A DNA stretch of 64,000 nucleotides from Nonomuraea thailandensis (GCF_024172165.1 NZ_JAMZEB010000002.1:8220501-8284500); one strand, 5' to 3'. Counted from the stretch's first letter, positions 44,149 to 53,514 are shown. The notes: generated from the letters alone by a model not told the origin. Numbers and translations: made by a program.

Positions 44149-46212
44149 CTAGTCGCGGTCGTTGCTCACCGTGGTCTTCTGGACCTGCAGGAGGAACTCC
44201 GCGTTGGACTTCGTCTCCTTCATCTTCTCCAGGAGCAGCTCCAGCGCCTGCTGCATGTCGAGCGCGTGCAGGACGCGCCGCAGCTTCCAGACGATCTGCA
44301 GCTCCTCCTTGGCCATGAGGATCTCTTCCTTACGGGTGCTGGACGCGTCGACGTCCACCGCGGGGAAGATGCGCTTGTCGGCCAGGGAGCGGTTGAGCTT
44401 GAGCTCCATGTTGCCGGTGCCCTTGAACTCCTCGAAGATGACCTCGTCCATCTTGGACCCGGTCTCGACCAGGGCCGTGGCGAGGATCGTCAGCGAGCCG
44501 CCGTTCTCGATGTTGCGGGCGGCGCCGAAGAACCGCTTCGGCGGGTAGAGCGCCGTGGAGTCGACACCACCCGACAGGATGCGCCCGGACGCCGGCGCGG
44601 CCAGGTTGTAGGCGCGGCCGAGACGGGTGATCGAGTCGAGCAGGACGACCACGTCGTGGCCCAGCTCCACCAGGCGCTTGGCGCGCTCGATGGCGAGCTC
44701 GGCGACCGTGGTGTGATCCTCGGCGGGACGGTCGAAGGTCGAGTGGATGACCTCGCCCTTGACCGACCGCTGCATGTCGGTGACCTCTTCCGGCCGCTCG
44801 TCCACGAGCACGACCATGAGGTGGCACTCGGGGTTGTTGCGGGTGAGCGCGTTGGCGATGGCCTGCAGCACCATCGTCTTACCGGCCTTGGGCGGGGAGA
44901 CGATGAGGCCGCGCTGGCCCTTGCCGATCGGCGAGACGAGGTCGATGATCCTCGTGGTGAGGATGTTCGGCTCGGTCTCCAGGCGCAGGCGCTCCTGCGG
45001 GTAGAGCGGCGTCAGCTTGTTGAAGTCGGGCCGGTTGCGGGCCTGCTCCGGGTCCATGCCGTTGACGGTGTCGAGGCGGACCAGGGCGTTGAACTTCTCG
45101 CGGCGCTCGCCGTCGCGCGGCTGCCTGACGGCGCCGGTGATGACGTCGCCCTTGCGCAGGCCGTTGCGGCGGATCTGGGCCAGCGAGACGTAGACGTCGT
45201 TGCTGCCCGGCAGGTAGCCGCTGGTCCTGACGAACGCGTAGTTGTCGAGGATGTCGAGGATGCCGGCGATCGGGATGAGCACGTCGTCGTCGCCGATGAC
45301 GGGCTCGCCCGTCTCGAAGCGCTCACGGCCACGGCCGCGGTTGCGCTCGCGGAAACGGCCCCTGCGGCCGCGCCCGCGGTCGTCGTCGTCCCCGCCGCCG
45401 CGCTGGTCGCCGCGCTGGTCGCCGCGCTGGTCGCCACGGCTGCCGGTGTCGGCGGCGACGCGGTCGCGCTGCTCGCCACGGCCGGCGTCACGGCCACCGT
45501 CACGACCGCCGTCGCGACCGCCGTCACGGCCGTCGCGACTGTCACGACCGCCGTCACGGCCGTCGCGGGCGCCGTCGCGCGCTCCGTCACGGCTGCTCTC
45601 TGCGCGGCCGCCCTCACCGCGGTCGCTGCCGCGGTCGCCACGCTCGCGGCGCTCGCCACGGCTGCGGCGCTCGCGCCGGCTCTCGCCGCGCTCGGAGCGC
45701 GACTCGCCATGCTGCGTCTCGGCCGGCTGGGCCTGCTGCTCCACGACGGTCTCCACCGGGGCGGCGGCGACCGGCTCCGGCGCGGTCACGGGCGCGGCAG
45801 CCACCTCGGCGGCCTGCGCGGCGACGGGCTGCGGAGCGGTGTCCTCAGCGGGCTTGTCGGCGGTCTTGGTGCGGGAACGTTCCCTGCGCGTACGGGTGGG
45901 CCGCTCTGCCGCGGGCGCCGCCTCCGCCGCCGGGGCGGGGGGCTCGGCCACAGCCGCGGCCGTCGGTGCGCCGTCTCCGGAACCGCCACCCTGCTTCTCC
46001 TGGATGGCCGCGATGAGCTGGCTCTTCCGCATGCGCCCGGTCCCGCTGATGCCCAGCTCCGCTGCCATCTTCTGCAGCTCGGGCAGCACCTTGGCGGACA
46101 GGCCGGTGCCGGAGCGACGCGCACGCGGCTTGGCCGCGGCGCGGGTGGGGGTGTCGCCGGACGCGGGCTCAGCGCCTGATGCGTCGGAGAGGAGTTCGGT
46201 GGTGTCGCTCAA
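44149..46212 (-). CDS. rho: Transcription termination factor Rho with a long N-terminal insertion
   Basis: 687 aa from a TTG at 46212, with AAGGA eight bases upstream. Residues 37-76 are the Rho N-domain (LPELQKMAAELGISGTGR); 310-420 the RNA-binding cold-shock-like domain (ILDILDNYAFVRTSGYLPG); Walker A PPKAGKT at 440-446; Walker B VVVLLDSITRLGRAYN. Between N-domain and RNA domain lies an insertion of about 220 residues: Ala/Pro/Glu-rich, then Arg/Asp/Gly-rich with RDG repeats (208-245) and a final RGRRGRFRERNRGRGRERF. Such insertions are known from actinobacterial Rho proteins, where they add RNA binding. Confidence 0.97.
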   Translation of the reverse strand: MSDTTELLSDASGAEPASGDTPTRAAAKPRARRSGTGLSAKVLPELQKMAAELGISGTGRMRKSQLIAAIQEKQGGGSGDGAPTAAAVAEPPAPAAEAAPAAERPTRTRRERSRTKTADKPAEDTAPQPVAAQAAEVAAAPVTAPEPVAAAPVETVVEQQAQPAETQHGESRSERGESRRERRSRGERRERGDRGSDRGEGGRAESSRDGARDGARDGRDGGRDSRDGRDGGRDGGRDGGRDAGRGEQRDRVAADTGSRGDQRGDQRGDQRGGGDDDDRGRGRRGRFRERNRGRGRERFETGEPVIGDDDVLIPIAGILDILDNYAFVRTSGYLPGSNDVYVSLAQIRRNGLRKGDVITGAVRQPRDGERREKFNALVRLDTVNGMDPEQARNRPDFNKLTPLYPQERLRLETEPNILTTRIIDLVSPIGKGQRGLIVSPPKAGKTMVLQAIANALTRNNPECHLMVVLVDERPEEVTDMQRSVKGEVIHSTFDRPAEDHTTVAELAIERAKRLVELGHDVVVLLDSITRLGRAYNLAAPASGRILSGGVDSTALYPPKRFFGAARNIENGGSLTILATALVETGSKMDEVIFEEFKGTGNMELKLNRSLADKRIFPAVDVDASSTRKEEILMAKEELQIVWKLRRVLHALDMQQALELLLEKMKETKSNAEFLLQVQKTTVSNDRD
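45478..45591 (-). repeat. RDG-type coding repeat in the Rho insertion
   Basis: Residues 208-245 are built of RDG, RDGG and RDGA units. The DNA shows tandem ACGGC/CACGAC-type 9-12 bp repeats, prone to slippage. Confidence 0.8.
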
Positions 46213-46668
46213 CTAAAAGGTCCTTCCCAGGGGTCGGGCGCCGGATTTGTTCTTCCGAGCGTCCCGGAGGTGCTTGCGATCCGGCGGGACAGACCGGGTC
46301 GGGGTGCACTTTGCGATCTTCGGCTGTCGATGGAGACGGCCGCCACTCTTGGGGAGGGGTTCTTCCACGCCGCCGATGGCCCTTGGCGCGTGGCTGACAC
46401 CCCCCAGATTGCTGTCGCCAACCAGATGTCGATGTGATTCGACGCGCAGATCCCCGTCGTCGCCACCTCACGTCGAGCCAACCGGGTGTGGGCCAACCGG
46501 AGGCAACGGATTCCGGGGAGACAGCCGCGCTGCTTCCGCCTCGCGACGTGAAGCATGATGCAGCGATGTGTGGCTGACAAGCACGCACCCACCAAGGGGG
46601 CATCTGGTGCGGCTATCAGCCTAACATCACCAGCGCACACGGCTATTCCCTGAAGGTCTAAAGAGGCA
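46213..46668 (-). promoter_or_regulatory. 456-bp gap: long leader and promoter region of rho
   Basis: No convincing gene lies between the thrB stop and the rho start. On the minus strand TTGTCA (46580-46575) and CATGCT (46557-46552) are 17 bases apart, a weak promoter candidate that would give a leader of about 330 nt. A CCAACCGG element occurs twice (46478 and 46493 area). Long leaders that let Rho control its own gene are known in other bacteria. Whether that applies here is inference. Confidence 0.4.
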
Positions 46669-47586
46669 TCAGCGTGTCTCGGGGAACTGAACGTTCGCAC
46701 CAACCGGGTCGACGTCCATTAGCTGGATGTGCCAGTCATTACCCACTTCTGGCGCGATCAAATCCTGCGTATCCGATGTCGAAAACGCAAGAACCGTGGG
46801 ACCCGCTCCCGAAACGACCGCGGGCACGCCCACTGCACGGAGACGTTCTACCAGATCCGCGCTCGCCCTCATCGCAGGCGCGCGGTAATGCTGGTGGAGG
46901 CGGTCTTCCGTGGCGGCGAGCAGCAGCTCTCGCTCGGGCTCGCGGGTCAGCGCGGCGATCAGCAACGCGGCCCTGCCGGCGTTGAAGGAGGCGTCCTTGT
47001 GGGGCACGTCCTTCGGCAGCAGCCCTCGCGCGGCCTCCGTGGACAGCCGCGTCGACGGAACGACGGCGACCGGACGGATGCGCTGGTCGAGAGCCAGTTT
47101 CACCATACGCGGCAGCCCGCCGTGGTCGGACCACGAGATGGTCAGCCCACCGGCCAGGCAGGGGGCGACGTTGTCGGGATGCCCTTCCATCTCGGTGGCC
47201 AGCGCGTACACGTCGTCGTCGGAGAACTTGCCGGCGCGTTCGCTATCAGCCAAAGCGCGCGCGGCGAGAATGCCCGCGCACACGGCCGCCGACGACGATC
47301 CCAGCCCCCGTGCGTGCGGGATCCGGTTGCGGCAGTGCAGGTGTATGCCCTCCGGCTGGGGCACGCCCATGCGGTCGAACGTCATCCGCATGGCCTGGAC
47401 GACCAGGTGCCCCTCGCCGGAATCCACCTCCCCCGCGCCCTCACCCTCCACGGTGACGTGGACGCCGCGCTCAGCGGTGAGCGTGGCGCGTACGTCGTCG
47501 TGGAGGCTCAGCGCGAGCCCGAGCGCGTCGAAACCCGGCCCCAGGTTCGCCGACGTCGCGGGCACGCGAATGTCAACGGTCCTCAT
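46669..47586 (-). CDS. thrB: Homoserine kinase
   Basis: 305 aa. ATG at 47586 gives the canonical start MRTVDIRVPATSANLGPGFD; a GTG at 47607 is less likely. GHMP-kinase fold: ATP-binding loop ARGLGSSSAAVCAGILAA and the C-terminal VSGAGPTVLAF. It phosphorylates L-homoserine for threonine synthase. It follows thrC by 27 bases on the same strand. Confidence 0.95.
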   Translation of the reverse strand: MRTVDIRVPATSANLGPGFDALGLALSLHDDVRATLTAERGVHVTVEGEGAGEVDSGEGHLVVQAMRMTFDRMGVPQPEGIHLHCRNRIPHARGLGSSSAAVCAGILAARALADSERAGKFSDDDVYALATEMEGHPDNVAPCLAGGLTISWSDHGGLPRMVKLALDQRIRPVAVVPSTRLSTEAARGLLPKDVPHKDASFNAGRAALLIAALTREPERELLLAATEDRLHQHYRAPAMRASADLVERLRAVGVPAVVSGAGPTVLAFSTSDTQDLIAPEVGNDWHIQLMDVDPVGANVQFPETR

Positions 47587-47613
47587 TCGTTCACTTTTCC
47601 TCGTCACTCCCCG

Positions 47614-48672
47614 TCAGGCGAGGTTGAGCGCCGCCGCGGCGGCGTGGACGTCGATGGGGATGACCACCGGCGCCGGAGCCCCCGAAATGGCCCAGTCAGG
47701 GTCCTTCAGCCCGTTGCCCGTGACCGTGCACACGATCCGCTGTCCCGCCTCAACCATGCCCTGCGCGTGCGCCTGCAGCAAGCCGGCGACGCTGGCGGCC
47801 GACGCCAGCTCCACGAACACGCCCTCTTCCTGCGCGAGCAGCTTGTACGCGGCCGCGATCTGCCGGTCGGTCACCGCCTGGATGAGCCCGCCCGACTCGT
47901 CGCGGGCCGAGGTGGCCAGCGACCAGGAGGCGGGGTTGCCGATGCGGATCGCGGTGGCGATCGTGTGCGGGTGCGCGACCGGCGCGCCGTCGACGATCGG
48001 CGCCGCCCCGCTGGCCTGGAAGCCGAACATGCGCGGACGCTTGGTCGACACGCCGTCGGCCGCGTACTCCTGGTAACCCATCCAGTACGCCGAGATGTTG
48101 CCGGCGTTGCCCACGGGGATGCAGTGGATGTCAGGCGCGTCGCCGAGCGCGTCGACGATCTCGAACGCCGCCGTCTTCTGCCCCTGCAGCCTGAACGGGT
48201 TGACGGAGTTGACCAGCGCGATCGGGTAGCTGGACGACAGCTTGCGGGTCATCTCCAGGCAGTCGTCGAACGACCCCTCGACCTGCAGCAGCGTGGCCCC
48301 GTGGACGAGCGCCTGGGCCAGCTTGCCCATGGCGATCTTCCCTCGCGGCACCAGCACGGCGCAGGTCAGCCCCGCCCGCACGGCGTAGGCGGCGGCGGAC
48401 GCCGAGGTGTTGCCGGTGGAGGCGCAGATGACCGCCTTGGCCCCCTCCTCGACGGCCTTGCTGATGGCCATCGTCATCCCGCGGTCCTTGAAGCTGCCCG
48501 TCGGGTTGGCCCCCTCGACCTTCAGGTAGACGTCACACCCCGTGAGGGCCGAGACGCGGTGCGCGGGCACCAGCGGTGTACCGCCTTCGAGCAGCGTGAT
48601 GACCGGCGTCTTCGCGGTGACCGGAAGACGCTCGCGGTACTCCTCGATGAGGCCACGCCACGACCTGCTCAT
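47614..48672 (-). CDS. thrC: Threonine synthase
   Basis: 352 aa; ATG at 48672 follows AGGGAG by five bases. PLP-dependent fold type II: K62 in NPTGSFKDRGM binds PLP; the phosphate loop is VGNAGNISAYW. It converts O-phosphohomoserine to threonine. In M. tuberculosis its upstream neighbour is thrA (hom); here 10 kb of glycosyltransferase genes lies between, so thrC-thrB need their own promoter. TACACT on the minus strand (48709-48704) is a -10 candidate, without a good -35. Confidence 0.95.
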   Translation of the reverse strand: MSRSWRGLIEEYRERLPVTAKTPVITLLEGGTPLVPAHRVSALTGCDVYLKVEGANPTGSFKDRGMTMAISKAVEEGAKAVICASTGNTSASAAAYAVRAGLTCAVLVPRGKIAMGKLAQALVHGATLLQVEGSFDDCLEMTRKLSSSYPIALVNSVNPFRLQGQKTAAFEIVDALGDAPDIHCIPVGNAGNISAYWMGYQEYAADGVSTKRPRMFGFQASGAAPIVDGAPVAHPHTIATAIRIGNPASWSLATSARDESGGLIQAVTDRQIAAAYKLLAQEEGVFVELASAASVAGLLQAHAQGMVEAGQRIVCTVTGNGLKDPDWAISGAPAPVVIPIDVHAAAAALNLA

Positions 48673-48718
48673 GATGACTCCCTACCTGCGGTGTTGGCCA
48701 CCGAGTGTACGGGGTGCG

Positions 48719-48789
48719 GCCACGTGGCGCGGAGCCGTGTCCACGAGTCGGACTTGATGATTAGACAGGAGCACTATTCAGGAAATACT
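48719..48789. promoter_or_regulatory. Divergent control region of thrC and the first glycosyltransferase gene
   Basis: A 10-bp palindrome GCCACGTGGC (48719-48728) lies beside the thrC -10 candidate. For the plus strand, TAGACA (48762-48767) and AATACT (48784-48789) are 16 bases apart, 40 bases before the start at 48829. AATACTC recurs in the promoter candidate at 53447. Confidence 0.35.
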
Positions 48790-48828
48790 CAGCATCTCCG
48801 GATAAGGTCTCGGCAGGGGGTCACGACC

Positions 48829-50319
48829 ATGAACGCGCGTCCTGCTCTGAGGCAGAACGACTTTTCACCAGTGGCGGCACCGCAGCTCGGCGCCTGGTCA
48901 CCCGCCCTTTCCGTGAGCGTGGTGGTACCCGCGCACGGCGGGCAGGACAAGCTCGACCTGACGCTGGCGGCGCTGGCCGCGCAGACGTATCCGGCGCACC
49001 TCATGGAGGTCCTGGTCGTCGACGACGGCAGCCGGCCACCGATCCGGCTGCCGGAGATCCGCCCCGTCAACACCCGCCTCGTGCGGGTCGAGGACGGCTG
49101 GGGCATCTCCAACGCCGTCAACACCGGCGCGAAGGCCGCCGACGGCGAGATCATCCAGCGGCTCGACTCCGACATGGTGGCCTGCCGCGAGCACATCGAG
49201 GCCCTGGCCCGATGGCACCACGTGACCGACTACCTGGTCACGATCGGGATGAAGAAGTTCGTCGAGCCGCCGCACGTCACTCCCGGCCAGGTCTTCCGGG
49301 CGGGCCGCCTGGAAGAGCTGTTCGACCTCGACACCGCCGTGCCCAGCTCGACCGAGGCGACCATCGCCAAGACCGACGGGCTGCGCAGGAGCCGCAACCC
49401 GTACCACGTGTGCACGGGCCCGACCTTCGCCCTTCCCCGGGAGGTCTTCCACGCCGTGGGCGGGCTCGACCCGACCGTGATCCGGGGCGAGGACACCGAG
49501 TTCTCCTACCGGCTGGCCATGTACGGGGTCGTCTTCGTGCCCGACCTGGACGCGCAGGCCGTGCACCTGGGGCTGCCCTCGCAGCACCGCGACCGGGAGC
49601 GGGCCGTGCGGGCCGTGGAGCCGTACCTGGCGCACCGGATCCCGCTGCGCAGGGACCTGCGCAAGGACCGGGGGCGGCGGTGGCTGGTGCCGTACGTGGA
49701 GGTCGTGCTCGACGTCACCGACACCAGCGAGTCGGTGGTGCGGCGGGCGGTGGCGGCGGCCCTGGACGGCAAGCTGCAGGACATCGTGGTGACGCTGGTG
49801 GGGCCGTGGTCGCGGCTCTCGTCCGGGGAGCGGTTCGGCCTGTCGGACCCGTGCTTCGAGCTGCGGCTCATGCGTGACCTGTTCACCGGTGACGAACGCA
49901 TCCGCCTCATCGACGAGGCCGCCCCGACGCCGGCGCCCACGCCGTTCCGCTACCGGGGGCCGGTGGACGTGCCGCTGCATCGGGCGACGCTGGAGCGCAT
50001 GATCGAGTCGGTCCAGAAGGATCTGGCCGGGGTGCTGGTGGTCGATCTGCCGGATGGGCGGACGGCGCGGCTCGAACGTACGTCGGCCCTGGGGCGGGCC
50101 TGCCTGCTCACCTCGCCTGGGGATGACGTGGACGAGGTCATCTCCGCTACGCACGGTGTGCGGCACGAGCCGCCCGATCGTTTCTGGCCCGCTCCCGGTC
50201 AGCCCGAACCGGTCACCATCCCGGCTCCGCCTGCCGCTGCTCCGCCTGTCGCGGTGTCCGTGGAGACGCCGGAGAACTCATTGTTCCGCCGGCTGAAGTC
50301 GGCGCTGCGTCCCGACTGA
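48829..50319 (+). CDS. Family 2 glycosyltransferase, NDY-type, copy 1
   Basis: 496 aa; ATG at 48829 follows GGCAGGGGG. The N-terminal tag QNDFSPV corresponds to the NDYxVL tag of the other copies. GT-A domain: VSVVVPAHGGQDKLDLTLAA, VVDDGS, DSD (113-115, metal ligand) and RGEDTEFSYRL (acceptor-side acid). Residues about 285-445 form a second region, VPYVEVVLDV...VVTLVGPWSRL, that resembles a GT-A fold without DxD. The C-terminus ends in a Pro-rich linker and a basic helix, NSLFRRLKSALRPD. No coiled coil, unlike the other copies. Donor and acceptor unknown. It is divergent from thrC. Confidence 0.88.
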   Translation: MNARPALRQNDFSPVAAPQLGAWSPALSVSVVVPAHGGQDKLDLTLAALAAQTYPAHLMEVLVVDDGSRPPIRLPEIRPVNTRLVRVEDGWGISNAVNTGAKAADGEIIQRLDSDMVACREHIEALARWHHVTDYLVTIGMKKFVEPPHVTPGQVFRAGRLEELFDLDTAVPSSTEATIAKTDGLRRSRNPYHVCTGPTFALPREVFHAVGGLDPTVIRGEDTEFSYRLAMYGVVFVPDLDAQAVHLGLPSQHRDRERAVRAVEPYLAHRIPLRRDLRKDRGRRWLVPYVEVVLDVTDTSESVVRRAVAAALDGKLQDIVVTLVGPWSRLSSGERFGLSDPCFELRLMRDLFTGDERIRLIDEAAPTPAPTPFRYRGPVDVPLHRATLERMIESVQKDLAGVLVVDLPDGRTARLERTSALGRACLLTSPGDDVDEVISATHGVRHEPPDRFWPAPGQPEPVTIPAPPAAAPPVAVSVETPENSLFRRLKSALRPD

Positions 50320-50322
50320 GAG

Positions 50323-50341
50323 CTCCCTCTCCTGGAGGGAG
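50323..50341. terminator. Hairpin after glycosyltransferase copy 1
   Basis: CTCCCTC (50323-50329) pairs with GAGGGAG (50335-50341) across a 5-base loop, just after the stop at 50319. The 187-bp remainder of the gap to 50529 holds nothing else recognisable. Confidence 0.5.
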
Positions 50342-50528
50342 GGGGCTTGTGGGGCGGGCGATTGTGCGTGCGGGGGGTGTGCTCGCCTGCGCGGGGCTCG
50401 TGGTGCGATGTGGTCGTTTCGCGTGAGCGGGCTTGCGCGGCGGGCGCGTTCGTACGCGGGGCGCGCCTGTGCGCCGTAGACGCTCTCACGTGCAGGGCCC
50501 CTGGGGGCGCTCGCCGGGTGGGGGCGGG

Positions 50529-52157
50529 TCAGCCGCGGAGGCGTTTGCGCAGGGCGCGTTTCATGGTGGTGGAGACCAGGGTGCGCAACCCCTGCTGGGC
50601 CCGGCTGGCGGCGGCGAGCTGGCGGCGCAGGGCGCCGACCTCGCGGCGCAGCTCCACGGTGGACTTGCGCCACCGGCCGGCCTCCTCGCGCCACTTGGCC
50701 ACCTGCGCACGCAGCCGTTCGGCCTCCTTGGCGAGCCGGGCGGCCTCCGCCTCGGCCTCCGTGCGGGCCCGGTAGGCCCCGCGCCGTCCCTGCGGAACCC
50801 CTGGTGAGGTGGTGAAGCCGTACGTCTCGCCCTCGACCCAGGAGACCCCGGACACCTCGTCCACCACGTCGTCCAGGTCCTCATCGGCCGCCGCGACGAT
50901 GCGGGCCCTGGCGAAGGCGGAGGTGCGCTCCAGGCGGGCCGCCACGACGCCGTCGGCGGAGGTTTCGTGGAGGAGCACGTTGACCAGGCCCAGGGCGTCG
51001 TCGCGGGCCAGGTCGAGCAGGCGGCCGAGGGTGTCCTCGCCGGGGGCCCAACCGGTGGGCAGGCGGAGGACGAAGGGCACGGCCAGGTCCACGTCGGGCG
51101 TCTCGGCCAGGCGTACCCGGCCCTCGTGCAGGTAGTGGCCGTGGACCAGCACCAGCTCCAGGTCCGGGTCCCGGAGGGGGGCGCGGCGGTCGCGGTCGAG
51201 CGTGGCCCAGGGGCCGACGAGCAGCACCGACACGTCCGGGACGGTGCCGGCGAGCACGGCGTCGACCGTCGCGCGTACGGCGTCGTAGCCGCGCGTGCCG
51301 TCCACGACGACCGTGACGTACGGGACCTTCCACTGCCTCCCGGGATGCCCCCTGAGCCAGCGGTAGGCCGGGATGCGGTCGGCGACGAACGCGTGGCTGA
51401 CCCGGTCGACGGGCTGCTTGTCACGCATGCGCATGGTCGGGCCGAGGTGGTAGGCGCGGGCGGCGGGCTCGGGGACGAACACGGCGCCCGCCTGTCCCAG
51501 CCGGTAGCCCATCTCGGTGTCCTGGCCGAGTATCAGCTCCTCGTCCATGGGCCCGGCGGCCTCGATGAGCCGGGCGTTGACGGACGTGGCGCCTCCGACG
51601 TGCAGGCTGAAGGGGCGCTGCGGGTTGTCGGTGAGGCCGTCGGTGCGCTCGACGAGGTCGACGATCCAGGCGTGCGGTTCGGCCGGCTCGAAGTGCTCTT
51701 CGAGGTCGCCGGGCAGCTCGGCGGGGACTTCCGCACCGGTGAAGCGGATGTAGCCGGTCACCACGAGGTACGGGGCGGCGTGGTGCCAGCGCATGTGGGC
51801 CTCGACGGCGCCGGGTGTGAGGACCACGTCGGAGTCGAGCCAGTGGATGACGTCGCCCGTGGCCCGCGCCAGGCCGGCGTTGCGGGCGCTGGCCCGGCCA
51901 GGGCGGTCGCAGACGACCAGCCGGGCGGACGTGCCGGCGGGCAGGCGCAGGGGCGGCGAGCTGCCGTTGTCGACGACGATGATCTCGGTGAGCCCGGCCG
52001 GGTACGTCTGTCTGGCCAGGGCCGCGAGCACCAGGTCGAGCTTGTCCTGCCCGCCGTAGGCCGGGATGACGACGCTGACCGTCAGGCGGGGCGTGAAGTG
52101 CTCGTCGGGGGCGAGCACCCGGTAGTCGTTCCCGCGCACTCTGCCGCGTGAGGTCAT
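50529..52157 (-). CDS. Family 2 glycosyltransferase, NDY-type, copy 2
   Basis: 542 aa; ATG at 52157 overlaps the upstream gene's stop by 4 bp (ATGA). N-terminal tag GNDYRVLAP; GT-A domain with VSVVIPAYGGQDKLDLVLAA, VVDNGS, DSD (108-110) and LGQDTEMGYRL. A second, DxD-less region begins VPYVTVVVDG near 275 with VLLVGPWATL near 310. A long coiled coil (EAEAARLAKEAERLRAQVAK...LRREVGALRRQLAAA) and a basic tail, TTMKRALRKRLRG, end the protein. Co-transcribed with the DDDDW-type gene upstream. Confidence 0.88.
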   Translation of the reverse strand: MTSRGRVRGNDYRVLAPDEHFTPRLTVSVVIPAYGGQDKLDLVLAALARQTYPAGLTEIIVVDNGSSPPLRLPAGTSARLVVCDRPGRASARNAGLARATGDVIHWLDSDVVLTPGAVEAHMRWHHAAPYLVVTGYIRFTGAEVPAELPGDLEEHFEPAEPHAWIVDLVERTDGLTDNPQRPFSLHVGGATSVNARLIEAAGPMDEELILGQDTEMGYRLGQAGAVFVPEPAARAYHLGPTMRMRDKQPVDRVSHAFVADRIPAYRWLRGHPGRQWKVPYVTVVVDGTRGYDAVRATVDAVLAGTVPDVSVLLVGPWATLDRDRRAPLRDPDLELVLVHGHYLHEGRVRLAETPDVDLAVPFVLRLPTGWAPGEDTLGRLLDLARDDALGLVNVLLHETSADGVVAARLERTSAFARARIVAAADEDLDDVVDEVSGVSWVEGETYGFTTSPGVPQGRRGAYRARTEAEAEAARLAKEAERLRAQVAKWREEAGRWRKSTVELRREVGALRRQLAAASRAQQGLRTLVSTTMKRALRKRLRG

Positions 52158-53251
52158 GCGGGTTCCATCGGCAGGCCGGAGGTTTCCATGAGCAGGCTGG
52201 GGCGGAAGCCGCGCCACTGGTTCGCGGCCACCTTGAGGAAGTGGGCCAGCGGGAGCTGCCAGGTGTGGTCGGCGCTGAGGCCGCGGCGCAGGACGTAACC
52301 GAGCCCGTGGCTCCGGTAGATGCGGGCTTCCGCCTTTTGCGCCGCCTTCAGGAATTCGAGATCCACCGCTCGCGGCAATCCCGGAAATCCGCCAATTTCA
52401 TGGAATTTCGCCCGAGGCACCATGATCGTGCCACCGGCCACATGATCGGCCCAGACCTCGCTCGGATAACTCGCCCCGCTCGCGAACGTCGTCCGCCTGA
52501 CCGTCGCCTTCAGCGGCTCCAGGTAGAAGAACTCGGCCGTGGTGCCCACCACGTCGGCCCCGGTGCGGGACGCCGCCATCAGCAGGTCGGCCAGGTGCCG
52601 CGGGCCGTACCAGTCGTCGTCGTCCCACTTCGCCAGCTGGTCGCCGCCCGCGAGCGCCGCGGCCCGGTTCAGCACCTCGCCGAACGGCACGGACACGTCC
52701 GCCTCGATCCACCGCACGGGCAGCGAGCAGGCCGCGACCGCCTCGCGTACCTGCTCGTGACGCACCCCGTGCAGCCCCAGCAGCACCTCCGCGCGCACGT
52801 CCCGCTGGCGTTCCATCTGGGCCAGCGCCTGGCCGACCAGGGCGGGCCGCTTGGTCGCCATGACGATGCTGACCTGCGGAACGACGGTGAGGGGATGGGC
52901 CAGGCGGCGCAGGCGTACGCTGTGCTCCTCGCGGCGCAGGTCGGCCAGCGAGCGCACGGTGCCGTCGGCGGCGTGGCCGAGCCAGTCGCGGTCGGTGAGC
53001 AGCGCGGCGAGGTCCTCCGGCACCCACGGCGGCGCGTGTGCGGCCGTCAGCGGCACCCCTGCCGCGGCCAGGTCCAGCAGGCCGTCGAGCGGCACCCGCG
53101 CGTCCGGCCACTCGATCTCCAGGCCGCGCAGCGGGCGCGGCGCCGGCACGTCGAGGGGCTCGCCCTCAACCGCCCAGCCGGTGCCGCCCCAGTGCAGGCG
53201 GGCCAGCCCCTTCTCCGGCGTACGCGTGAAGCCGCAGGGGGTGACGGACAT
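52154..53251 (-). CDS. Glycosyltransferase with WDDDDWYGP motif, short form
   Basis: 365 aa; AAGGAG ten bases before the ATG at 53251. N-terminal 120 residues (CGFTRTPEKGLARL, then LRGLEIEWPDARVPLDGLLD, DLRREEHSVRLRR) form a domain shared with residues 250-390 of the 643-aa protein downstream. The GT-A part runs from VPQVSIVMATKRPALVGQAL through the metal motif WDDDDWYGP (209-217), VAGGTIMVP and YVLRRGLSADHTWQLPL. A family 2-like enzyme. It is divergent from the membrane/coiled-coil gene at 53515. Confidence 0.82.
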   Translation of the reverse strand: MSVTPCGFTRTPEKGLARLHWGGTGWAVEGEPLDVPAPRPLRGLEIEWPDARVPLDGLLDLAAAGVPLTAAHAPPWVPEDLAALLTDRDWLGHAADGTVRSLADLRREEHSVRLRRLAHPLTVVPQVSIVMATKRPALVGQALAQMERQRDVRAEVLLGLHGVRHEQVREAVAACSLPVRWIEADVSVPFGEVLNRAAALAGGDQLAKWDDDDWYGPRHLADLLMAASRTGADVVGTTAEFFYLEPLKATVRRTTFASGASYPSEVWADHVAGGTIMVPRAKFHEIGGFPGLPRAVDLEFLKAAQKAEARIYRSHGLGYVLRRGLSADHTWQLPLAHFLKVAANQWRGFRPSLLMETSGLPMEPA

Positions 53252-53423
53252 GGGTCGTGTGCTCCTTGACCGCTTGAGAGGTGATCGGCGCCTACCTTAC
53301 GCCCGTTTTACTGACGAGTAGACGTGCATGCCAGATTCGGCAGGACAGCCCGTTCCGTGCGGCCAGCACAGGTTCTGAGCCTGATGATTCGCTGGGAACC
53401 TTGGAGAACTTATGGCGCGGTGG

Positions 53424-53452
53424 TTGCGAATGTTGAATAAGGTGTCAATACT
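53424..53452 (+). promoter_or_regulatory. Candidate promoter of the four-gene plus-strand glycosyltransferase operon
   Basis: TTGCGA (53424-53429), 17 bases, AATACT (53447-53452), about 60 bases before the start at 53515. Each hexamer matches the sigma-70-type consensus at four of six positions. The AATACTC heptamer is shared with the region before 48829. Confidence 0.35.
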
Positions 53453-53514
53453 CCCCTGATGTCCGTGAAGCCTCCGATGTCCTGCAAGCCGTGAACGACG
53501 AAAGGTATGCGCGG

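Noticed and set aside
46169..46603. Small protein-coding gene in the rho leader
   Set aside because: The frame starts without a ribosome binding site, is Arg/Pro/Ser-rich without motifs, and overlaps the start of rho in another frame.
46729..48828. Open frame upstream of glycosyltransferase copy 1 running through thrB and thrC antisense
   Set aside because: It is an in-frame extension without motifs; the real start at 48829 has a ribosome binding site, and thrB/thrC are unmistakable on the other strand.
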